From: Promethearchaeati archaeon | GTDB taxonomy: Archaea; Asgardarchaeota; Atabeyarchaeia; Atabeyarchaeales; Atabeyarchaeaceae | Reading direction: 5' to 3' | DNA length: 38,253 nt | Assembly (NCBI GenBank): GCA_019058495.1 | Contig: JAHPYV010000001.1 | Coordinates: 1 to 38,253, forward strand | Part shown: positions 33,664 through 38,253 of the stretch, in pieces | Layout: every line of letters starts with the position of its first letter | Position numbering within the stretch: position 1 is the first letter of the stretch | Notes under the pieces: model-generated | The model's database searches: none | Seen by the model: the letters and a program-made list of their open reading frames with translations, nothing else | Told to the model about the DNA's origin: nothing | Program-made: the position numbers and the translations under genes

Positions 33664-34050
33664 TTGAGCAAATGGCAAGGACGAGCAGGACGGAGATACA
33701 CGGGCGCAGCAATCAAACTCGCGAGAGGAAAAAGAGCCTACGAAGCTGGCGGAGAATCGGCTGAGACCAAACTCTCTGAAAGAAAGATAGAGTTCAAGAT
33801 CGGAAGGGGTGGCAACCAGAAGATAAAACTACTCCAAGACGAGTTTGCCAATGTAACTGACCCAAAAAGTGACACAACAAAGAAAGTTAAGATTCTCCAG
33901 GTTCTCAAGAACCCTGCAAGCATCGATTATGAAAGACGAGAAATAATCTCGAAAGGTGCGACGATCAGAACCGAACTCGGTGAAGCCGTTGTCACGAGTC
34001 GTCCAGGGCAGCATGGAATGATAAATGCATTGTTAGTAAAAAGAAAGTAG
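33664..34050 (+). CDS. rps8e: Ribosomal protein S8e
   Basis: S8e is a small-subunit ribosomal protein of archaea and eukaryotes. The 128-residue protein starts with the classic SKWQGRAGRRYTGA segment and has the RKIEFKIGRGGNQKIKLL core. It ends in ITS-like GQHGMINALLVKRK, with TRTELGEAVVTSRPGQ-type residues before it. TTG is used as the start despite this being a highly expressed gene, with GAGGTG correctly spaced. The open frame reaches upstream to 33640, but that extension is not part of the family. Confidence 0.96.
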   Translation: MSKWQGRAGRRYTGAAIKLARGKRAYEAGGESAETKLSERKIEFKIGRGGNQKIKLLQDEFANVTDPKSDTTKKVKILQVLKNPASIDYERREIISKGATIRTELGEAVVTSRPGQHGMINALLVKRK

Positions 34051-34086
34051 AAAGGAATACTAGGGCAATCATCTGCCCAATGATTA

Positions 34087-35085
34087 TCACAAGCTTAGCT
34101 TTTCAACAAGCTCTTTGTATCTGTTTCTTACAGTTACCTCTGTAACCCGAGCGACCTCAGCTACATCACGTTGGGTTCTTCTCTCGTTGAGAGCCACGCT
34201 CGCTATATAGATCGCCGCAGCAGCGACGCCAGTAGGCCCGCGACCAGACGTTAGTCCCTTCATACTAGCGTGCTTTAGTATCTCGACCGCTTTTGCCTGG
34301 GCCTCCCCTGACAGACTCAATTGGCTTGCAAACCGCGGGATGTAATCAACGGGATTCGTTGGAGGAATGGCGATATTCAGTTCCCTTGCTATGAATCTGT
34401 AGCTTCTGCCAGTCTCCTTCTTGCTCACACGAGAGACCTCAGTTATCTCGTCCAATGTTCTCGGGACTTTGCACTGTCTACATGCAGCATATAGGGCCGC
34501 AGCTGCAACACCTTCAATGGATCTGCCTCGAATCAGTTTTTGTTCTACCGCTTTTCTGTAGATTACGGCTGAGGCTTCTCTCACGTTACGGGGAAGCCCC
34601 AGGTGTGACGCCATCCGATCAAGCTCTGAAAGGGCGAATGCGAGGTTCCTTTCCATAGCATCTGAGACTCTTATTCGTCTCTGCCACTTTCTCAAGCGGT
34701 ATATTTGAGCCCTCTTCCTCGGAGCTAAATCCTTTCCAAAACTGTCGCGATTCCTCCAGTCAATCATTGTGGAAAGACCCTTGTCATGTATTGTGTAGGT
34801 CGTAGGGGTCCCCGCTCTAGCTCTCTTCTCCCTTTGCTCGTGGTCGAACGCTCTCCACTCTGGTCCCGTGTCTATCATGCGATCCTTTATCACCAAGCCG
34901 CAATTCAGGCAAGTCAATTCCGCTCTTTCGTAGTCCCTAATAAACTTGGTATTCCCACACTCACTACACTGAACCAAATGTTCAGGCATCATCCTGTCCT
35001 TGTCACTTTTCTCCAGAACCCCTCTACTATTATCCAACATACTCTCCTCGTTTTCCCCTGAAAGGCCTTGACTCGCTATCTTCAT
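34087..35085 (-). CDS. tfb: Transcription initiation factor TFB
   Basis: TFB is the archaeal TFIIB and recruits RNA polymerase to TBP-bound promoters. The 332-residue protein has an N-terminal zinc ribbon (C40, C43, C59, C62), the B-reader/linker [16 protein letters not shown] (72-87), and two cyclin-like repeats (about 130-225 and 230-330). A recognition-helix [19 protein letters not shown]-type segment lies near the end. Start ATG 35085 has a G-rich site 8 nt upstream. ATG 35040 is an alternative that would remove most of the acidic leader. The 5' end overlaps gar1, giving a gar1-tfb operon known in many archaea. Confidence 0.95.
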   Translation of the reverse strand: MKIASQGLSGENEESMLDNSRGVLEKSDKDRMMPEHLVQCSECGNTKFIRDYERAELTCLNCGLVIKDRMIDTGPEWRAFDHEQREKRARAGTPTTYTIHDKGLSTMIDWRNRDSFGKDLAPRKRAQIYRLRKWQRRIRVSDAMERNLAFALSELDRMASHLGLPRNVREASAVIYRKAVEQKLIRGRSIEGVAAAALYAACRQCKVPRTLDEITEVSRVSKKETGRSYRFIARELNIAIPPTNPVDYIPRFASQLSLSGEAQAKAVEILKHASMKGLTSGRGPTGVAAAAIYIASVALNERRTQRDVAEVARVTEVTVRNRYKELVEKLSL

Positions 35086-35335
35086 ACTCTGTTTTCATCC
35101 CCCTCTTTTCTCTGTAGAAGAGAACCCTCCCTACAAGGCTCTGCAAGAAAGCTTCGTCTGAAGGCGATTTCACCGAGACAAATGGTGCCCTTTTCGGACC
35201 GAAAATATCGACGACACGCCCAATTTCCTTGGCATCGCCGGTCAAAACTGCTGTTCCAAGCGGTGGGGCGATCTCAACACGAAGAATCAGGTTCTTGCTG
35301 GAAGAGATGTGAAGGAGTTTCCCAAGCTTGATCAA
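35030..35335 (-). CDS. gar1: H/ACA RNP component Gar1
   Basis: Gar1 is part of the H/ACA RNP that guides pseudouridylation, binding Cbf5. The 102-residue protein contains the Gar1/Naf1 beta-barrel: KLGKLLHIS at the start, [37 protein letters not shown] and LVGRVLFY. It ends in a short arginine/glycine-rich tail. TTG at 35335 is chosen because GGTGGTGG lies upstream. The longer frame to 35470 has no family support. It overlaps tfb by 56 nt. Confidence 0.88.
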   Translation of the reverse strand: MIKLGKLLHISSSKNLILRVEIAPPLGTAVLTGDAKEIGRVVDIFGPKRAPFVSVKSPSDEAFLQSLVGRVLFYREKRGMKTEYEDSESRPFRGKRGEYVG

Positions 35336-35762
35336 GAAGCCACCACCAAAAAATGAAACGAGATTAGAGAAATACAAGAACTTTATTAACTTTATGGTCA
35401 TCAATTCATTTGCTTTATAAGACACTGAGAAGATTCCAGAAAAAAGAGAACGGCCGTAGTTTTTCTGCAAGAAGACTGGAAAACGTATGGAGAACTATTA
35501 CTGTGGATAATGCAATATAGTCTACATCATATCGCAACAAAGCACAATCTGATGTGACAGCTAATCTCCAAAACAAAATATGGCTTATCGGCCGATCTCA
35601 ACATAACTTATTTATTCGAAACCTGCCTAATAGTAAAAGTAGACTTGAATGCACTATTTAACTCCCCTATCACAATCAGTTCCGCCAGTATACCCTTCTC
35701 GTACGTTTGATTACTGCAGACATTCGTCGTGGGAAATATCGCTTCTGCGGAGGTTCATAGTA
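35336..35762. promoter_or_regulatory. Divergent spacer between gar1 and the RPC34-like gene
   Basis: About 430 nt without a credible gene. A perfect 10-bp palindrome ATCGGCCGAT lies at 35587-35596, just before a TATA-like CTTATTTATT (35607-35616) that could drive the plus-strand gene with a long leader of about 120 nt. GGAGGT near 35752 is the ribosome site for the ATG at 35763. The gar1-tfb promoter should lie on the other strand in the AT-rich part at 35340-35420. Confidence 0.4.
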
Positions 35763-36236
35763 ATGAGACAACCAAGTCGAGGCCGTCAAAAGAGTGCGCG
35801 TCGTTCCACAAAAAGAGAGAAGAGTACGCCAGAAGCTTCGACTACAGGGGTAAATTCCAATATTGAGTCAATGGCTTTCGATATGATCAAGAAAGCAGGT
35901 GAAAAAGGACTTCTGCAAGTTGATCTCCTGAAAAAACTAGGCACAGATAACCGCAGAGGGTCCAAATTGATATCAGGACTTGAAGAACAAGGTTTGATTA
36001 GTAGGTCGAGAGAACTCTATCGAGGAAAATACACCTACAGACTTGCTTTGCTTGCAGACAAAATCCCAGTTGTGACTTGGGGAGACATGGATTGCCCTTG
36101 CTTCTTCTGTAATGACTCCGGGAGATGCGGTCTCGGTAATGTTGTGTCTCCGAGCTCTTGCTCTGATCTATCAGGCTGGCTGAAATCGTTCATAGAAGGA
36201 AAGGATGGCAATCAGCCCAGTACCCAACCAGCTTGA
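35763..36236 (+). CDS. rpc34: RPC34-like winged-helix Fe-S protein (archaeal relative of Pol III subunit RPC6)
   Basis: In eukaryotes RPC34 (human RPC39) is a Pol III subunit with winged helices and a 4Fe-4S cluster; archaeal orthologs have been described. This 157-residue protein has a basic N-terminus (about 1-30), one winged helix (about 33-95, with SKLISGLEEQGLISR), and a C-terminal cysteine cluster. The cysteines C113, C116, C122 and C133 have spacing C-x2-C-x5-C-x10-C. The residues around the last one (NVVSPSSC, then SGWLKSF) resemble the human ending ISPSNC and WLEF; this comparison is from memory. ATG 35763 is supported by GGAGGT. An alternative is a generic archaeal winged-helix Fe-S regulator. 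Confidence 0.7.
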   Translation: MRQPSRGRQKSARRSTKREKSTPEASTTGVNSNIESMAFDMIKKAGEKGLLQVDLLKKLGTDNRRGSKLISGLEEQGLISRSRELYRGKYTYRLALLADKIPVVTWGDMDCPCFFCNDSGRCGLGNVVSPSSCSDLSGWLKSFIEGKDGNQPSTQPA

Positions 36237-36275
36237 CCGCTCCTAGAAAACACAATTGAGGGCTTCTCTTCTCAT

Positions 36276-37484
36276 TCACCCTAATTGTCTTACGATTGAC
36301 TTGACTGTCTCCGTGTCTGCCGTTGTGCGGACACACGTTCCTCTGAAATGCGTTGGCGAAGCAAAGAATCCCTTGCTTCGCAGGAGTTCTATTACATTGG
36401 ATGTGGAAGGCGAATTCACACCTTCCGAATCAGAAATACTGTGTAAATCATAGTAGGTTGGGGGGCCATCCAGTTCAGACAGGATCAAATCTAGCATTCG
36501 GTTTAGCCGTCTATTAGATTTGTACTTCGATTGCCCAACTATGGTCTTGACAACTTCGGTGAATGATCTATCCCAGATTTTTCCACACCAAAGTGGCCCT
36601 GCTGATCGCATAATCGACCCGCAGAATTCACATTTTGCTTCTTTCAGGGGCGCTAACGAGGGTAGGACTCTTCTGTTGCCACAATGGAAGCAATGGAGGA
36701 TGTACCCGATTTCTTTGAGATTCCCGTCAGCTTCGGTTGCATCTCTCTTAGTCAACAAGTAGGCTCTGACGTAGTGGTCTGAGCTGTGAGAAAAAACAAC
36801 TTTTGCTCCCAGATCATGCCTCGATGCAATACGAATGGTCGCCCCTACTAGAAGTCTTAGTGCAATCTCGTGGCAGTATTCGGTACGCAAGGATAGACCT
36901 CCATACTTCCGTAGACATGCATCTTGGTGGATGCCGCAGAGTGGCTGCATGTCAGTCGCTGTCAGGCAGAGTAACCCTCCCTCCTTCTTGAGTGCATTAA
37001 CCGCTGAATCTACGAAGTAAATCGGAGAGCCAAAAGGGTCCACATCTACAACATCGAACCTACGTCCATGTAACGGGCAATCATCTAGAAGACGAGTTGC
37101 TTCGTTCCATCTGACATCCACTTTGTTCAATACGCCGTTTAAGTAGGCATTAGCATTGGCAAGGAGAACTGCTTTTGGATTTAGGTCTCCAGATAAAACG
37201 TTTCTGATCCCAGGTACTTCACAAGCCCATCTGATCGCTCTCACGCCACAACTTGTTAGAGGTTCACACAGATCCATTTCCTTCCCAGTTATGTTATGGT
37301 ACGCGTGGACCAGGTAGACCGAGACGTCCCTAGAGAATTCCATTCGAGGATTATAGAAAACGATGTCAGATGTAGTCACAACTTGCTTGACTATGGGAGC
37401 AAAGAAGTCCACTTTCCCCTCTCTATATTTTCTGAGAGGAGACCCCAAGGCCTCTTCCAATTCCTTGACAACTTGTTCAGACAT
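36276..37484 (-). CDS. trm1: tRNA (guanine-26-N2)-dimethyltransferase Trm1
   Basis: Trm1 dimethylates G26 at the tRNA elbow. The 402-residue protein has the N-terminal KVDFFAPIVKQV segment with F-N/Y-NPRMEFSRD, SAM-binding LCEPLTSCGVRAIRW, the catalytic VDVDPFGSPIYFVDSA motif and TATDMQPLCG. A C-terminal zinc ribbon (CFHCG...CEFCG) follows, as in archaeal enzymes. It is convergent with the RPC34-like gene and lies 42 nt after the COG1395-type regulator. Confidence 0.96.
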   Translation of the reverse strand: MSEQVVKELEEALGSPLRKYREGKVDFFAPIVKQVVTTSDIVFYNPRMEFSRDVSVYLVHAYHNITGKEMDLCEPLTSCGVRAIRWACEVPGIRNVLSGDLNPKAVLLANANAYLNGVLNKVDVRWNEATRLLDDCPLHGRRFDVVDVDPFGSPIYFVDSAVNALKKEGGLLCLTATDMQPLCGIHQDACLRKYGGLSLRTEYCHEIALRLLVGATIRIASRHDLGAKVVFSHSSDHYVRAYLLTKRDATEADGNLKEIGYILHCFHCGNRRVLPSLAPLKEAKCEFCGSIMRSAGPLWCGKIWDRSFTEVVKTIVGQSKYKSNRRLNRMLDLILSELDGPPTYYDLHSISDSEGVNSPSTSNVIELLRSKGFFASPTHFRGTCVRTTADTETVKSIVRQLG

Positions 37485-37526
37485 TACGGAGAAGCAGCTT
37501 CCTTAAAGCCTTGCTTGTCGGTTCAG

Positions 37527-38253
37527 TTACTGTATTATTCGACGCATTCGAACGTTGATTGCCTCCAGAAGCTCAGAAGCATCGTCCATAGATTCCAGTT
37601 CATCTCTGCTTACAACAGGGACCCCTTTTACTAAACTCGAACGGGGGCGATCCAGCACAAACATTGCAAGTGATCTCACGATGTTGGAGAAGCTTCCAAT
37701 GGCCTCTATTCTGTTCTGGACTCTTCTTTCTGCAACATGTCCGACGCCTGTAACTACAACGTCATTTCTCTCGCGAGTATATGTTATAGCGTCGAAAGGA
37801 GTTCCCTTCGACCACACGACTTTCAGACCTAGATCCGAAAGAACCTTTCCAACGCTCTCCTCAATTTCGTCATCTAATGATCTGGCAACAGCTTTACCTT
37901 CAACAACTCCCCCTTCAACACTCCATGAGAGTATGTTGAATGGAACCGTTACAGAAGTCTGGAGCAACTCTTCAAGCTTGACTGCTGTATCCAACGTGCT
38001 GTCCATTTCATTCCTTTCATACTCGTATATCGTCCGCCTCGAGACTCCAAGGATTTCAGCCATGCCTCCGAGCGAGAATGAACCTTTCCCTCTCTCTCGT
38101 CTTATCTTTTCTCCATTCAAATGAACGTAGAATCCGCCTCTCTTTGCATATACAACTGGGAACACGCCATGGAGCAACGCCTGTTCAAGCGTGCTGTAGC
38201 TGATAGCTGGTATGCCAAACCTTTCGTATAATGTCTCATCTTCGACTTTGCCC
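37527..38253 (-). CDS. HTH regulator of the archaeal COG1395 type (5' end beyond window)
   Basis: The reading frame continues open to the window edge, so the N-terminus is missing. Residues encoded at 38175-38253 (including ETLYERFGIPAISYSTLEQAL) continue straight into the internal part. A helix-turn-helix lies around MAEILGVSRRTIYEYE. The C-terminal half (VVWSKGTPFDAITY, then DVVVTGVGHV and RRVQNRIEAIGSF) matches archaeal COG1395 proteins, which combine a metal- or ligand-independent N-terminal region with an XRE helix-turn-helix. Targets are unknown. Trm1 lies immediately downstream. Confidence 0.75.
   Translation of the reverse strand, partial: GKVEDETLYERFGIPAISYSTLEQALLHGVFPVVYAKRGGFYVHLNGEKIRRERGKGSFSLGGMAEILGVSRRTIYEYERNEMDSTLDTAVKLEELLQTSVTVPFNILSWSVEGGVVEGKAVARSLDDEIEESVGKVLSDLGLKVVWSKGTPFDAITYTRERNDVVVTGVGHVAERRVQNRIEAIGSFSNIVRSLAMFVLDRPRSSLVKGVPVVSRDELESMDDASELLEAINVRMRRIIQ

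Noticed and set aside
1-38253. CRISPR arrays, transposases, inteins, rRNA and tRNA genes
   Set aside because: No regularly spaced repeats, transposase motifs, intein splice blocks or RNA gene signatures were seen on reading both strands. A covariance search was not possible.

Overview
This window is from an archaeon. It carries a TFB transcription factor, Gar1, Nop5 and fibrillarin (RNA-guided RNA modification), RfcS/RfcL, HerA/NurA, SRP19, ribosomal protein S8e, archaeal-type Trm1 and TruA, a short archaeal PurA, TATA-like promoters and GGTGA-type ribosome binding sites. An apparent RPC34-like protein (a Pol III subunit otherwise reported from TACK and Asgard archaea), together with a complete SMC-ScpA-ScpB set, points to a TACK lineage such as Bathyarchaeia or a non-ammonia-oxidising Nitrososphaeria relative. 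The exact placement is inference. Many genes start with TTG or GTG. I saw no rRNA, tRNA, CRISPR array or transposase gene.

Region 1 (1-4930): a small ArsR-type regulator, then a minus-strand operon pyrG-nurA-herA (CTP synthase and the DNA-end resection nuclease/helicase pair). Region 2 (4931-8531): a gene-poor, accessory-looking stretch between pyrG and purA. It holds one long unfamiliar gene, a free-standing LAGLIDADG-like protein with a highly charged repetitive N-terminus. It also holds a minus-strand fragment matching the first 14 codons of pyrG at protein level, and a cluster of strong inverted repeats that could be a structured RNA or a recombination site. Region 3 (8532-12066): purA, an HD-domain hydrolase, a COG1709-type regulator and a membrane lipid kinase-like protein.

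Region 4 (12067-16548): a frameshifted gene remnant, then a group that looks like acyl-CoA or lipid chemistry. It contains a CaiB-family protein with the catalytic residues of alpha-methylacyl-CoA racemase, an SCP2 protein, a second SCP2-like protein, and an HdrD-type Fe-S oxidoreductase whose C-terminus is homologous to that second SCP2-like protein. Region 5 (16783-20003): the clamp loader genes rfcS-rfcL, then truA. Region 6 (20016-25862, minus strand): a tightly packed run pyrD-pyrK-moaC-moaB-moeA-moeA-mobB joining pyrimidine synthesis to molybdenum/tungsten cofactor synthesis.

Region 7 (26020-34050): nop5-flpA (C/D box RNP), then smc-scpA-scpB (chromosome condensation), srp19 and rps8e. 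Region 8 (34087-38253): gar1-tfb, the RPC34-like gene, trm1 and a partial COG1395 regulator cut by the window end. The most interesting points are the pyrG 5'-end duplication bracketing the LAGLIDADG-like gene, the structured intergenic DNA beside it, the SCP2/HdrD/racemase cluster, and the RPC34-like gene with a complete Fe-S cysteine signature.
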